A stretch of 64,000 nt of DNA from Batillaria attramentaria (Eukaryota > Mollusca > Gastropoda > Batillariidae), in the NCBI GenBank assembly GCA_018292915.2, contig JACVVK020000001.1:2425001-2489000 (forward strand). Reading direction: 5' to 3'. The first letter of the stretch is position 1. Every line of letters begins with the position of its first letter. Under the pieces are notes generated by a model. That model was not told where the DNA came from. It saw only the letters and a list, made by a program, of their open reading frames with translations, and did no database searches. The translations under genes were made by a program, and so were the position numbers. Shown one piece after another: positions 43,059 through 54,657 of this stretch.

Positions 43059-43290
43059 TGGGGAGCCGGAACAGTCGAGCGATAGAGCACTGGACTTCCA
43101 ATGCACGGGTCCTGAGTTCGAATCCTGAGTTGAGACACCAAAATCTATGTCTGGATTTTATGATTTGTTTTAAACTGTTTTATTTTTGTTTGCTTCCATA
43201 TACAAGAACCATACATACTCTACTATCGTGGGACACAACAAGCTATAAGCTTATGTCGTGTCCATGAGAAAAAGATTTTATGATTTATCT
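43059..43290 (+). mobile_element. SINE A head fragment with an inserted stub
   Basis: GGGAGCCGGAACAGTCGAGC head and box B GAGTTCGAATCC to about 43140. GATTTTATGATTT occurs at 43155-43167 and 43274-43286. Those repeats bracket about 106 bp that end in an A-run (CTTATGTCGTGTCCATGAG AAAAA), as expected for a small poly(A)-ended retroposed stub. Confidence 0.6.
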
Positions 43291-43776
43291 TTAAAAAAGA
43301 TCTCCACATAATTAAAAAAAAAAAGGAGTATGCACGAGGTTTGACTGATTTAAATTATGAATAAAACACAGTTTCACAGCTCTTAACCAAAGCCTTTAAG
43401 TGAATATTTATTATTTCCAAACATGGCGAGTGAGTGATCTTCCAGGGCCATACCCGGCAAACAACAAAGACCACCTCTCGGCTCTTAAGAAATAATGAAA
43501 ATCAGGACCACGTGGGATACTATTTACAAACAAAAAAGTTTAAAATACTAAGAAATGCTGGTTTAAAAAGAAGGCAACCAAAACTTCGTGCTGCACTTTT
43601 CTTCGTTGCCCAGCCTTTGGAACCGCCCTGATCGATCGGAAGAGAATCGATGTCAGACCCGTTAACACCCAACCTGCTGTCGTAAATGACTTGAATGTGG
43701 CATCCTCAGTTGGCCAAGCGAACACAAGGGATCGTTAAACATCTTCTGTCCGTTAACGTTGTTTTTGTTGTTGTTG
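43291..43776. other. Unique sequence
   Basis: A run at 43313-43324. Nothing else recognised. Confidence 0.35.
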
Positions 43777-43946
43777 GGGAGCCGGGACAGCCGAATGGTG
43801 GGGCGATGGACGCTCAATGCTCGGGTCGTAAGTTCGAATCCCATCTGGGGTCAGATGTTCTGGCGTTTTCTCGTTGCCCCGTCTTTGATATCACCCTTAC
43901 GCGGTGGAAAAGGACGTTGAACTCCTAAACACCCACCCTACCCATC
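43777..43946 (+). mobile_element. SINE A copy
   Basis: Head GGGAGCCGGGACAGCCGAAT, box B AAGTTCGAATCCC, tail GGAAAAGGACGTTGAACTCC. The flanks TTTTTGTTGTTGTTG and TTTTTGTTTTTGCTG suggest a T/G-rich TSD. Moderately diverged. Confidence 0.88.
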
Positions 43947-44499
43947 TTTTTGTTTTTGCTGTGGTGGTGGTGGTGGTGGTGGTTGCTGCTGTTGTTCTTG
44001 TCGCTGTGGTTGCCGTTGACCATGATGACAGTCGGAAACCCCAATCACCCCAAACCATGCACAAAAAGCCCGTGGAGTCGCAGAATAAGAACGGGGTGGT
44101 GCCAGTTCAACCTAAAGGCAAAGTACCAGTCTGCCAAACAAGCTTTTGGTCGTGCTGATCCTGTGTACAGACCTCGGCCCCAACAATCGGTAAGCGATCA
44201 GCGAACAATGAGCGAGGCATTACTGCGTTACAAACACCGATTGTGGACCGGGGAATGCCAAACATGGACAGAGAAAACTCACGTCTACATCCGTCTGCAG
44301 ACGTCTTAGTGCCACCACCGATGATGACGTGAGACCTGGACACAAACAAATGCGGATCCGGAGTGTATCAAAGAAGGGGGCTGGCTGATTATAAGACTGT
44401 TGACAATTTCGACGAAACAGTAATTCCGTGGATCTCATGACATCAATACCCGTAAATGTACACACTAGATTTTTGCAAGAGTTTCATAGGTTCGGTCTG
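43947..44499. other. Unique sequence with (GGT)n
   Basis: (GTG)n at 43962-43984. The frame 43950-44309 has a mixed-composition second half (about residues 30-119) but no recognisable motif. Confidence 0.35.
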
Positions 44500-44620
44500 C
44501 GTCGGCTGGGCGATCGACAGGCGTGGGCTTTTAATGTTTCATGGCTGGGAGAGGGATGTGTTTTGCTAGCTTTTCCTTGTTGCCAAGCCTTTTACATCAC
44601 CCTTACGTGGCGGAACAAAC
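44500..44620 (+). mobile_element. Diverged SINE A fragment
   Basis: GGCTGGGCGATCGACAGGCG, a degraded head, then TTGTTGCCAAGCCTTTTACA and CACCCTTACGTGGCGGAA. The tail is replaced by the adjacent CAA block. Confidence 0.5.
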
Positions 44621-44835
44621 ACAAACAAACAACAACAACCCCCTCCCCCCTTCAAAAAATAAAGGAAAAAATACCCCCCCCCCCAAAAAAAAAAAAAAAA
44701 CCCAAAAAAAAACAAAAAAACAAAAACCCAAAAAACAAACAAAAAAAACCCCAACAACAACAACAACAACAACAAACCAAAACAAAACAAAAAAAACAAC
44801 AAACAAACAACAACAACAACAACAACAAAAAACCC
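44621..44835. repeat. A/C-rich block
   Basis: CAAA/CAA repeats with C and A homopolymers (A17 near 44684-44700). All P/K/Q and V/F/C frames across it are artefacts. Confidence 0.95.
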
Positions 44836-44849
44836 AACCAAGACAGAGC

Positions 44850-44940
44850 AGTATCATAAGCGGTACTTGTTCATGTTCACTAACTGTTTAGTTGTACTAC
44901 TTGTATTGCAATACAACATGTTTATACCCGTTTAAACCAA
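44850..44940 (+). repeat. Dispersed repeat I, copy 2
   Basis: GTATCATAAGCGGTACTTGT through CACTAACTGTTTAGTTGTAC to TTTAAACCAA, matching 26253-26340. Confidence 0.6.
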
Positions 44941-45564
44941 ACAGAACACAAAAACAACAAAAGCACAATAATAATAATAATAATAATAATAAAGAAAAAA
45001 GAGAGCTGCCTTGCTGACAGTGCCGTCAAACCCACTTCAACTGAATCCGCCCGTGGTCGAAAACAGGTCCCATCCCGCTCAGCTCTACACGTACATGTAT
45101 GCTGCCTGGCTGGCTGGCACCCCCAACACCACGAACAGTGACCAGCGCTGGCCTGAGGGGCGTCGGCAGTCAGGCTAATCCCGCACCAGCCGATCCTGCT
45201 CCCGATAGGTACAGACGATTGGCGCGGCTAATTCTATGAAAACAATCAGCAAATCCTTGCTTTGGGGGCGGTCGCTCGGCTCTAACAGTCACCCGTCCAG
45301 GCTGCCCGCGTACGATCCGGCGGGTGTCTGCCTTGCTGCCAAGACCTTGCAGGGTGGACCTTGTTGTTCCGGCGCCATGAGCGCTGCGACTTGGGTATTT
45401 CCGCGTTTCTTTTAATCAGTCGATACAGCACCTGTGTACAGAGATATGTGGTAAACAATTAGTTGGCATTGTTAAGCTGCCTTGGTAACGGAAGCTACAT
45501 AAACATTATCAAGGATTATGATTCGGCAATTTTATCACATTATTACTTCAATGTTTATGTTTAT
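44941..45564. other. Unique sequence, candidate regulatory island
   Basis: (ATA)n at about 44967-44992. 45000-45320 is GC-balanced and repeat-free. No gene recognised. Confidence 0.3.
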
Positions 45565-45574
45565 TCCTTCAGGT

Positions 45575-45766
45575 TGGGGGGGGGGGGGGGGGGGGGAGGC
45601 GGGGTGGCCGAATGGTAGAGCGTTGGACTTCTAATGCTCGGGTCGTGAGTTCGTATCCCGGCTGGGGCCAAATATTTATGCTGGCTTTTTCATCGTTACC
45701 CCGTCTTTGATATCACCCGTATGTGGTGGAAAAGGACGTTAAACCCCCAGACACCCACCCCACCCC
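45575..45766 (+). mobile_element. SINE A copy with expanded 5' G run
   Basis: Near-consensus from GAGGCGGGGTGGCCGAATGG onward, preceded by about 21 G residues where other copies have GGGGAGCC. TCCTTCAGGT flanks both ends (45565-45574 and 45767-45776). Confidence 0.93.
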
Positions 45767-45797
45767 TCCTTCAGGTGGGTCTTGGCGGTTCAAAGGT

Positions 45798-46050
45798 GGA
45801 TCTGCTTTGGGGAAATGAGCAGCGTACAAAATTTCGAAATAACGCAATCCTAAACTCCGAAGTTTGAGTGGACTGCTCCTTTAAGCTGCTGAGCTGACCC
45901 TTCGCACGAGGTGATCGTAATGTCCTGTGTGTGAGAGAGCGCGTGTGATTCACGCGAGCGTGGTGCTGGGTTCAGTTCTCGCCGCTCTGAGCCAGTTCAA
46001 GAAATTGCATGGGAATAAATAGTGCCTACACAATGCAAAGTTCTTATTGT
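45798..46050 (+). mobile_element. SINE C copy, diverged and 5' truncated
   Basis: Contains GCTGAGCTGACCCTTCGCAC, GTGTGTGAGAGAGCGCGTGT, GATTCACGCGAGCG and TGAGCCAGTTCAAGAAATTG, collinear with 58250-58465. The (TTA)n tail is degraded. Confidence 0.8.
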
Positions 46051-46500
46051 TATGGGGTAAAGACGTATTGAGCAGAGCATAACCTGAGCTTGTTAATGAT
46101 CAATTTATGCATTGTTGTACGCGTGCAAGCTGTTATGTAATAAACGTGTTGCAAACGAAAGGTGGGTCTAAAAGTCCAGTCGGATTTACGTGGCCAAACG
46201 TGTATAATATATACAGGAGCAGAAAGCTCTACTCAAAATCGGCAGTTCTTCGGTTGCACTAGTGCTCTGACAGGGGAAACCTTATGCCTGCCGGACCCTT
46301 TTCCAGTTGCACCAGGTTTAAAATCACCCGTTTGGGTGCTAAAAGACGTGCAACACAGGGACACGTCATCACAGAACGTTTACTGGTTAATACGATAAAA
46401 CAAGCAAAGAGAGAGAGAGAGAGAGAGAGAACGACGACGACAACGACAACAAAAACGACAACGACAACAAAAAACGAAAAACTGGTGGATAATTGATGTG

Positions 46501-46535
<35 letters not shown>

Positions 46536-47214
46536 ACGACAACGACAACGACAACGACAACGGCATCGACAATGACAACAACAGAAGACAACGACTGCAA
46601 AAACAACAACAACAAAAGTTGGCACTGACTAACACACCGTTACTCAAATATACGAGTATTGAATGCGCCCTGTTCAGCTTTCACTTGTATTTGCTTGTAG
46701 TAAGTAAGCATTGATCCGATGATGCGTCAATGCATCTTCTCGTACCTTTTTTTATATTTTTGGGTTTTTGTTGTTTTCGTTGTTGGGAACAAAATCAAAA
46801 CCAGACTGATTATCGTTGTTTTGCTAACCTCGACAAGATAACAATAGGTGAAGACTGACGCTGTTTTGCTTTTTATTTTATGCCCCCTCCCCTCCCCCCC
46901 CCCGGCCTCACCCACCCCCCACCCCATCCCCCACCGCTCCCTAAACTCTCCTCCCCTTATTAATGCTTATAGTTTCTAGAAACTTCGAGTTTTTTAAAAA
47001 AATCTTTTACCGAACTTCTCCGGATATTTATGTAGTTTGAGGAAGTCAGAAACAATAGCTAATTACCAACCATGCCCATAGGGTAGAGCACAGATATGGA
47101 TGCGGAGGTCTCTGGGTAAAACACAGACTCAAAAGGTTACTGTGCTTGCTATGTCTTGGTGCCATCTTGCCGCTTAAAGAGACTACACCTATACTGTCAT
47201 ATTCGTCTCTCGCT
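46051..47214. other. Unique sequence plus simple repeats
   Basis: (GA)n 46407-46430, (CGACAA)n 46431-46475 and 46538-46570, (AGAC)n 46501-46536, C-rich 46880-46945. Nothing coding recognised. Confidence 0.5.
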
Positions 47215-47717
<503 letters not shown>

Positions 47718-47785
47718 TATTAATTCAATTCAATTCAATTCAATATAACTTTATTGTCTGTCGATGGCAGAAAATTTCCTTCTGG

Positions 47786-47842
<57 letters not shown>
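47718..47842 (-). mobile_element. LINE 3' end with (GAATT)n tail
   Basis: On minus: AATTTTCTGCCATCGACAGA CAATAAAGTTATATTGAATTGAATT, a fixed 3' end with AATAAA-like signal and pentamer tail. It is preceded (47788-47842 on plus) by (CA)n. The 3' UTR could continue to about 48100. Confidence 0.55.
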
Positions 47843-47846
<4 letters not shown>

Positions 47847-48647
47847 CCCTACATTAATTTATCTAGACATATAAATCCATACATATTAAACACAGATCCT
47901 AAAGTAATGTGTGATGTCCAAGTCTAATACTATGCTACTAAACTAAGAAATTAATATTAGGTATATATACTGACGCTCTGTCCAAGTCACACTTTTAATA
48001 TTTTGTAAAAATACATTATCCGTAAAAAAAATATGGCCATATACCTTTAAAGCCATATCCTGTAGACGAAGCCGGCATGGCACAGAAATTCCGCACCCTG
48101 GTTCCATCGTTAATCAGTTATCGACTGATATCTCACCCCTACTTTAGCTTCCCCGTCTGTCGTCTTTTGGTGGAGAACAAAAGCAAGGAAACACCAGCCC
48201 TAACAAATGTCAAATCTTTAAACTCAGTCGATGCACCTTGCTAAAAGTGTTAGCAAAGTGGAAAACAATTCGATGGTTGCCCGCGAAACGCATGCACACG
48301 TGCATGCACTTGCAGCAACGGTGGATAAGCACGTGGCCTGCACTGTACGATGAGAAGTGGAAAGAACGAGGATAGGTAACCGATATCATGCCGACAAAAA
48401 GGACCCGTTTGATTTACGCGAGATCGGACCCTCCCACGATAATTGTCAGGACGAGAGTGATAAACAAAAGCAGGCGGTATTAAAAATTAGCGATAAGGTA
48501 TGAATGAAACCTGCTATCAGTTTTCGAAATACAGCATGTGACTTGTGCAATGTGTTTTTAGACTATCTATTCTCACTGTCTGCACGCTAACTTTTACTGA
48601 ATTTTAAACATCAAAATTGTGTAATAATTTTTGATGTCCACAAACTC
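47843..48647. other. Unique sequence, perhaps LINE 3'UTR at its left
   Basis: AT-rich to 48060. A 51-codon minus frame begins at the ATG complement near 48101 but has no recognisable motif. Nothing else seen. Confidence 0.35.
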
Positions 48648-49325
48648 TCCCAAACCAATGCCACCTTTGCTAAGCCACCTCATGTTTTGGGACAGTTTGG
48701 AACTCCTGTGTGCGCCTGTACGCTCGAAAAACTGTATCTAGAGGATTAGTACAGCGTTTAATGCGCGAACGGTCGAACATTCAAATTCTACAACTGTTGT
48801 TACACTACTGCAACAGTCAGTATGGTCGACGCGCCATCGAGTACGCTCCTGTTAGCTCAGTGCCAGCATTGCAGACGCTGTCACTGTTCAGGTGTCTAAG
48901 TGTTGTGTTCCATTTTCGGCCCCATAACGTGGAACATGCTGCCATTATCTTTAAGATCAACAAAATCAGAAAGTTCCATCAAAAGCAGCCTAAAAAGTAC
49001 CTATTTAAAACATTTTTTTATTAAAAAATTTCAGACAAGATCTCTCTGGGTTTCACGATCCTGCCTGGCGATCTTTCAGTGTTGTCATTCTGGGGTATTC
49101 CTTGTTATTGCTTAATATCTCATTTCTTTTTCTGTTTTTTTTGTGTGTGTGTGTGTGTGTGTGGTCTGTTTAATTTTCGTTAGCGCTTAGAGCATGTAAT
49201 TTCATATGAACATGCGCTTTATGAATGCAATTATTATTATTAATAGTACATGTAATAGTAGTAGTATGGCAGATACAATTTAGTACCAAAACAGCTCAGG
49301 GCGATCTGTGAGCATAAAAATGGTA
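48648..49325 (+). mobile_element. MITE E copy 3, split by a LINE
   Basis: 48705-48903 matches copies 1 and 2 (TGCGCCTGTACGCTCGAAAA, GTCGACGCGCCATCGAGTAC, CTCAGTGCCAGCATTGCAGA). It resumes at about 49262-49325 with ACAGCTCAGGGCGATCTGTG AGCATAAAAATGG. The terminal TTAA motifs are no longer recognisable. Confidence 0.75.
48900..49262 (+). mobile_element. 5'-truncated LINE with RT C-terminal remnant
   Basis: In-frame peptide FGPITWNMLPLSLRS... SSIKSSLKSTYLKHFF is the C-terminal W-N-x-L-P...FKSxLKTxLF block of CR1/L2/Jockey-type reverse transcriptases. The 3'UTR has (GT)n at 49143-49163, then TTAGCGCTTAGAGCATG, AACATGCGCTTTATGAATGC and (ATT)n. Inserted in MITE E. Confidence 0.85.
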
Positions 49326-50501
49326 GCTAGACCAACAGCTCAACAACAACTGCAAAACATGTTCAACATGATCAACCTCCGAAAAGAGAACTATTCACAC
49401 AAACTCGCCCTGTGAACTGCCTCTGTTGGGTCCAATCTTGCGAAAGTCAACTGGGCCCTTTTCGTCGGCCATAGTACTAGCACTAGTCACGAGTTTTCCC
49501 TCCCGCGTGGTAACGACGTCTAGCGCTAGAGAGTATTTTCAGCAACAGGAGGAACTAACCCTTAACAGTTTTTGTGCCGTCGTGAGGTCACAACTGTTGA
49601 TTATTTGCTCGCGAGCAGTCACTTCCGTAAGAAATGTATTTCCAGGCGAAGATCCACACTTATTGGCAGACGACGCCGTCTAGAAATAGGTGTAGAATTT
49701 CCGTCTACAGACAGTCCTAACCTTTCGCAATGCAGGATGATTATGTCGAAGCCTTCCGCGGAACGAGCACCACGGACAAAAAAGTTTCAAATACCAAATA
49801 TCTAAGTATTGACGATTTATCACACGCACCGAGATGGGGGGGGAAAAAAGTTCAGGAGGCAAGGTGAGAAGTAAGAAGCACATTATCGAGTGATTAGATG
49901 ACGAAGCTGTTTGTATGAAATCGGAAGGTTCTAGAACAATAGCCTTGCGAACATCAATCATCAGGCGCTAAACACGCCCACTGCCAGAGATAGTCGTCCT
50001 GGCCTGATGATCATGCATATATCTGTCTGTCACGCCTTGAAATGTTTTCCTGTGATGATAATGCAATACTCGTCAACACATGACATTGACGTAGGAAGGG
50101 GGAGGGGGGGGAGGTTAACGGGAAGGTAGGGGTTGCTGGGTGGAGGTAAGGTGTTAGAGGTCGGGATGGGAGTTGAGAGGGACGACTTTTGTCGCAGACT
50201 GCATCATCAGGATTCAATTACACGTTGAAAGACGTCAAAAACACAAGTTTCTGTTACGACTTCGTGTCATCAGCTTGAGATCTTGATTTCAGCAAGGCCT
50301 TTGATTAGAATCATGCCCGAGACACCTGGTTCGTTTAAAAGTTTCATCCGAGCACCCGCAGCTATTAGCGTTTATCTTCTGCATCTACCCCTCCCCCCAC
50401 CCCCCCACCCCCAAAAAAAAAAAAAAAAAAAGGAAAAGAAAAAAGCAATGACAACCAAAAAGAACTGAAGCAAAATAAAAAAGAAAAGAGAAAGGAACAA
50501 G

Positions 50502-50546
<45 letters not shown>

Positions 50547-50891
50547 CGCCCCCCCCTCACCCCCCCCCCCCCCAAAAAAAAAAGTTTCAAGGCAATTGTT
50601 TTTGAGGAACAGTTCAGAAGGTTTTCTCTGTACCACAGATATGGCAAGCCTCAGCCTCAATTTCAGCCGGCTGCATCTCGAACGAACGAATGAATGAAGA
50701 CACTAAAAGTGAAATGGGCCTGCTCGATTTGCTCAGGTGTTGATTTCCCAGCGATAGTAACTGTCATGACTGCGCAGTACAACATGGCAATTTGCTGCAG
50801 ACGCAGTAATTATTACCTTCTGAATTGGACCTTTCAGCTTCTGTCTTCTGTCGTCTACGTCTGCTTTGTTGTATCGGGTTCCCAGTTTGAT
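49326..50891. other. Unique sequence with simple repeats
   Basis: G-rich 50096-50115, C/A-rich 50393-50430, (GA)n 50511-50543, C/A run 50548-50583. Frames at 49426-49805 show no motif. No gene recognised. Confidence 0.4.
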
Positions 50892-51066
50892 GGGGGAGCC
50901 AGGGTGGCCGAATGGTAGAGCGTTGGACTTCCAATGCTCGGGTCGTGAGTTCGAGTCCCGACTGCGGCCAAATATTTGTGCTGGCTTTTTCATTGTTGCT
51001 CCGTCTTTGATATCACCCGTGTATGGTGGAAAAGGACGTTAAACTCCCAAACACCCACCCACCCCT
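50892..51066 (+). mobile_element. SINE A copy with TSD
   Basis: Near-consensus (GGGGGAGCCAGGGTGGCCGA head, box B GAGTTCGAGTCCC). CCAGTTTGA (50882-50890) and CCAGTTTCA (51067-51075) flank it. Confidence 0.92.
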
Positions 51067-51075
51067 CCAGTTTCA

Positions 51076-51484
51076 GTTTTTCAACAAAAATTGCTGAAGC
51101 TTGAGACACTACTACAATTAAGTATAAATTAATTTAACTTCGAGCCGAAGTTAATCCATGTCACAGGCACGCGCAATGCGCACACGCGGGTTCTAGTTGG
51201 AGAAGCTGCTATTGTACATACACATGTACGATCAAAACAGCCCATGTTTGAGGGCTGAATAAAATACATTAACGAATACTGGCCGCGCGGACTTGAAATG
51301 ACGCGGCCCGAAGCTCTGCCAGCCAACGGTTGACAGCAACACTATTACGGACGCCTGGTTTTCGCTTCGCGTTGAGCCCTCTGTTGGTTCACTGCCAGCC
51401 TGAGAGGCTGCTGTTAAAATGTGCAGGTGTCGACGTGGGACAGGCGCCCTAGATTTTATTATTATTATTATTATTCACTGATGT
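51076..51484. other. Unique sequence with a MITE E-like scrap
   Basis: 51366-51432 (CCCTCTGTTGGTTCACTGCC AGCCTGAGAGGCTGCTG...GTGCAGGTGTC) resembles the CTGTTGGCTCAGTGCCAGC...CAGGTGTC segment of MITE E. (ATT)n at 51457-51475. Confidence 0.4.
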
Positions 51485-52850
51485 GAGTCTGCTATTATTA
51501 TTGTTGTATTGATTTGTGAAGTGTCTGCTGTTATTATTGTTGTAATGATTTATGACGTATCTGCTATTATTATTGTTGTAATGATTTATGACGTATCTGC
51601 TATTATTATTGTTGTAATGTTTTATGACGTATCTGATATTATTATTGTTGTAATGTTTTATGACGTATCTGATATTATTATTCATGTATAGTTTTGTGAA
51701 GTATCTGCTATTTTTACTGTTGTACTGTTTTGTGAAGTACCTGCTATTATTATTGTTGTACTGTTTTGTGGAGTATCTGCTATTATTATTGTTGTACTGT
51801 TTTGTGGAGTATCTGCTATTATTATTGTTGTACTGTTTTGTGGAGTATCTGCTATTATTATTGTTGTACTGTTTTGTGGAGTATCTGCTATTATTATTGT
51901 TGTACTGTTTTGTGGAGTATCTGCTATTATTATTGTTGTACTGTTTTGTGGAGTATCTGCTATTATTATTGTTGTACTGTTTTGTGGAGTATCTGCTATT
52001 ATTATTGTTGTACTGTTTTGTGGAGTATCTGCTATTATTATTGTTGTACTGTTTTGTGGAGTATCTGCTATTATTATTGTTGTACTGTTTTGTGGAGTAT
52101 CTGCTATTATTATTGTTGTACTGTTTTGTGGAGTATCTGCTATTATTATTGTTGTACTGTTTTGTGGAGTATCTGCTATTATTATTGTTGTACTGTTTTG
52201 TGGAGTATCTGCTATTATTATTGTTGTACTGTTTTGTGGAGTATCTGCTATTATTATTGTTGTACTGTTTTGTGGAGTATCTGCTATTATTATTGTTGTA
52301 CTGTTTTGTGGAGTATCTGCTATTATTATTGTTGTACTGTTTTGTGGAGTATCTGCTATTATTATTGTTGTACTGTTTTGTGGAGTATCTGCTATTATTA
52401 TTGTTGTACTGTTTTGTGGAGTATCTGCTATTATTATTGTTGTACTGTTTTGTGGAGTATCTGCTATTATTATTGTTGTACTGTTTTGTGGAGTATCTGC
52501 TATTATTATTGTTGTACTGTTTTGTGGAGTATCTGCTATTATTATTGTTGTACTGTTTTGTGGAGTATCTGCTATTATTATTGTTGTACTGTTTTGTGGA
52601 GTATCTGCTATTATTATTGTTGTACTGTTTTGTGGAGTATCTGCTATTATTATTGTTGTACTGTTTTGTGGAGTATCTGCTATTATTATTGTTGTAATGT
52701 TTTGTGGGGTATCTGCTATTATTATTGTTGTACTGTTTTGTGAAGTACCTGCTATTATTATTGTTGTACTGTTTTGTGGAGTATCTGCTATTATTATTGT
52801 TGTACTGTTTTGTGAAGTATCTGCTACTATTGTTGTTGTCTTATTGTTGT
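51485..52850 (+). repeat. 36-bp minisatellite, about 38 units
   Basis: Unit CTGCTATTATTATTGTTGTA + CTGTTTTGTGGAGTAT. About 26 central units (roughly 51770-52690) are essentially identical. Units at the left edge carry ATGATTTATGACGTAT or TTGTGAAGTAC/T variants, and the right edge carries TTGTGGGGTAT and TTGTGAAGTAC/T. Because 36 is a multiple of 3, frames on both strands stay open (YCFVEYLLLLLL, ADTPQNSTTIII). They begin and end with the array and are not credible genes. Confidence 0.97.
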
Positions 52851-52963
52851 GTTGTATTGTTATCTTGACAAAAGTGAATGCATTTGACGCAAGGATGAGA
52901 AACATCGATGAAAATTATTCTAAATTCGACGAAAAGATTTCCGCGTTGTTGTATGCCAGATAA

Positions 52964-53139
52964 AGGGGAGCCGGGGTGGTCGAATGGTAGAGCGTTGGAC
53001 TTCTAATGCTCGGGTCGTGAGTTCGATCCCGGCTGGGGCCAAATATTTGTACTGGCTTTTTCATCGTTGCCCCGTCTTTGATGTAACCCTATGTGGTGGA
53101 AAAGGACGTTAAACCCCCAAACACCCACCCCACCCACCC
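52964..53139 (+). mobile_element. SINE A copy with perfect 13-bp TSD
   Basis: Among the least diverged copies. GTATGCCAGATAA at 52951-52963 and 53140-53152 are identical. One base is missing in box B (GAGTTCGATCCCGGC), a variant shared with the copy at 60117-60294. Confidence 0.96.
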
Positions 53140-53152
53140 GTATGCCAGATAA

Positions 53153-53469
53153 GAGTATTGAGACTTTAAGTACTGAAAAAAGGGCCTGGAAATCGCTGCG
53201 TGCGCCTGTGGCCCTGGGCCGAGACGGTGAACACAGTACACAGTACCCCCATCCTGAAATTATTTCCACTCAGCGCCGGTGTGTTAGTCCCCTCAATCAG
53301 TATCAAGCTCGCCCGATGATTGGCACACTCAATGAACAAAGCTGGCCTGAGTGCCGTGCGGTATAGACGCTTCCTTTGCGGATGAAAGCTTCTGGCTTTC
53401 TACACGAGAAATGGGCTTTGTTCGATCTAATCTCGCTAAATTATGGGTTGTAGCAGTGCTCTTAGCGAG

Positions 53470-53500
<31 letters not shown>

Positions 53501-53866
53501 CGTGCGTGCGTGTCTGTGTGTCTGTCTGAACACCCTCAGTAAAAATCGAGCCCTTCTTGGAGACAGAGGGTGACATAGGCGGAGAGGGAGGGGGGGGGGG
53601 AGGGGGTGGGTATAGGGAGGAGTATGTGGGTTTTGCATTAGTGCACTTTCTATAATCATCGGCATTTTCACTCGCTGAGATTTATGCCGCATTTCAGTCA
53701 GCGTAGTACACTAATTGTTGATTATGTAGGGGGACTTCGCTTCTCTTTTCGTGTCGTTGTTTTTGCGTGTGTTTGTTTCCTTGTTCACACTGTCTAGAAA
53801 AAGGGGCAGGATCCTCTTAAAATCCTAGAATACCATTGTCCTCATGTTTACTGCCGGTGTTTTTTT
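53153..53866. other. Unique sequence with (CT)n and G-rich tract
   Basis: (CT)n 53471-53493, G-rich 53585-53618. No gene recognised. Confidence 0.4.
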
Positions 53867-53875
53867 CCCTTGTCT

Positions 53876-54070
53876 TGTCGGGGCGTGGGGGGGTGGGAGG
53901 GGGGGTAGCCGAATGGTAGAGCGTTGGATATTCAATGCTCGGGTCGAGAGTATGAATCCCGGCTGGGGCCAAATATTTGTGCTGGCCTTTTTCTCTTTGC
54001 CCCTTCCCCCTCGACACCCATACGTGGTGGAGGAAAAGGACGTTAAACTTACAAACACCCGTCCCTTTCG
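53876..54070 (+). mobile_element. SINE A copy with TSD
   Basis: Moderately diverged, with a G-rich 5' end and body variant CCTTTTTCTCTTTGCCCC. CCCTTGTCT lies at 53867-53875 and 54071-54079. Confidence 0.88.
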
Positions 54071-54150
54071 CCCTTGTCTGGAGATGTGGGTGAGGTGGTG
54101 TGGAAGGTCTATGGACCGTAGGCTAAAAAAAAAAAAACCAAAAAAAAAAA

Positions 54151-54657
54151 CCGGCCCCCGTGGTGTAGTGGTTAGCACTTCGGACCATGGTCCGGGAGAC
54201 CCGGGTTCGAATCCCAGCCGAGGCAAGCGGGATTTTTCCTACCTAGGTCGGCTTCTACCCAGAGCGGGTGTGGTATGGGCCCAATGGGGAGGCTGTTGCC
54301 ACACAGCCGAGATTCACCCACTTCACGGGTGCGACTTTGGGGGTGCTTCCCTTGGCATGACACGTCTTATGATGTGGATGATTACACGGCCGGCACCGCA
54401 GGTGCCGTAGTTCCCGGGCCTGGTTAATGCCGGGATATTTATGACAGGACGCGTGGAATGCGGCCCTGCCCCGCAGCCCCAAACCACACGGACCTCCATA
54501 GCATCATCTTACCATCATCCTCATCTCCATCATCATGCAAAATAAAAATTGCCCCAGCCTTCGAGCCCTCCGTGGATTCCACCCATGACCTGGGAGGAAC
54601 ACCACTGGAGCTGGAAAAAAGAGTTGGGGCAGCAAAAAAAAAAAAAAAAAAAAAAAA
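54151..54657 (+). mobile_element. SINE B, full-length reference copy
   Basis: About 485 bp plus an A-rich tail. The head has box A (GTAGTGGTTAGCAC), a palindromic anticodon-stem region (CGGACCATGGTCCG) and box B (GGTTCGAATCCC). The body includes GAGGCTGTTGCCACACAGCC and the self-complementary GCACCGCAGGTGC. The 3' module is ACCTGGGAGGAACACCACTG ... GTTGGGGCAGC then A23. Preceded by an A-rich stretch. Confidence 0.95.

Noticed and set aside
46259..46647. Minus frames with cysteine/arginine-rich tracts resembling metallothionein or protamine
   Set aside because: Produced by (CGACAA)n, (AGAC)n and (GA)n microsatellites.
51485..52850. CRISPR-like array
   Set aside because: Repeats are contiguous with no unique spacers, and the context is eukaryotic.
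51682..52905. 407-codon minus frame and 345/325-codon plus frames
   Set aside because: They are the translated 36-bp minisatellite. Unit length is a multiple of three, and start and stop coincide with the array edges.
53844..54410. 188-codon plus frame
   Set aside because: Spans a SINE A and a SINE B copy in succession; the RMVERWIFNARV and GVVVSTSDHGPGD peptides are translated SINE sequence.
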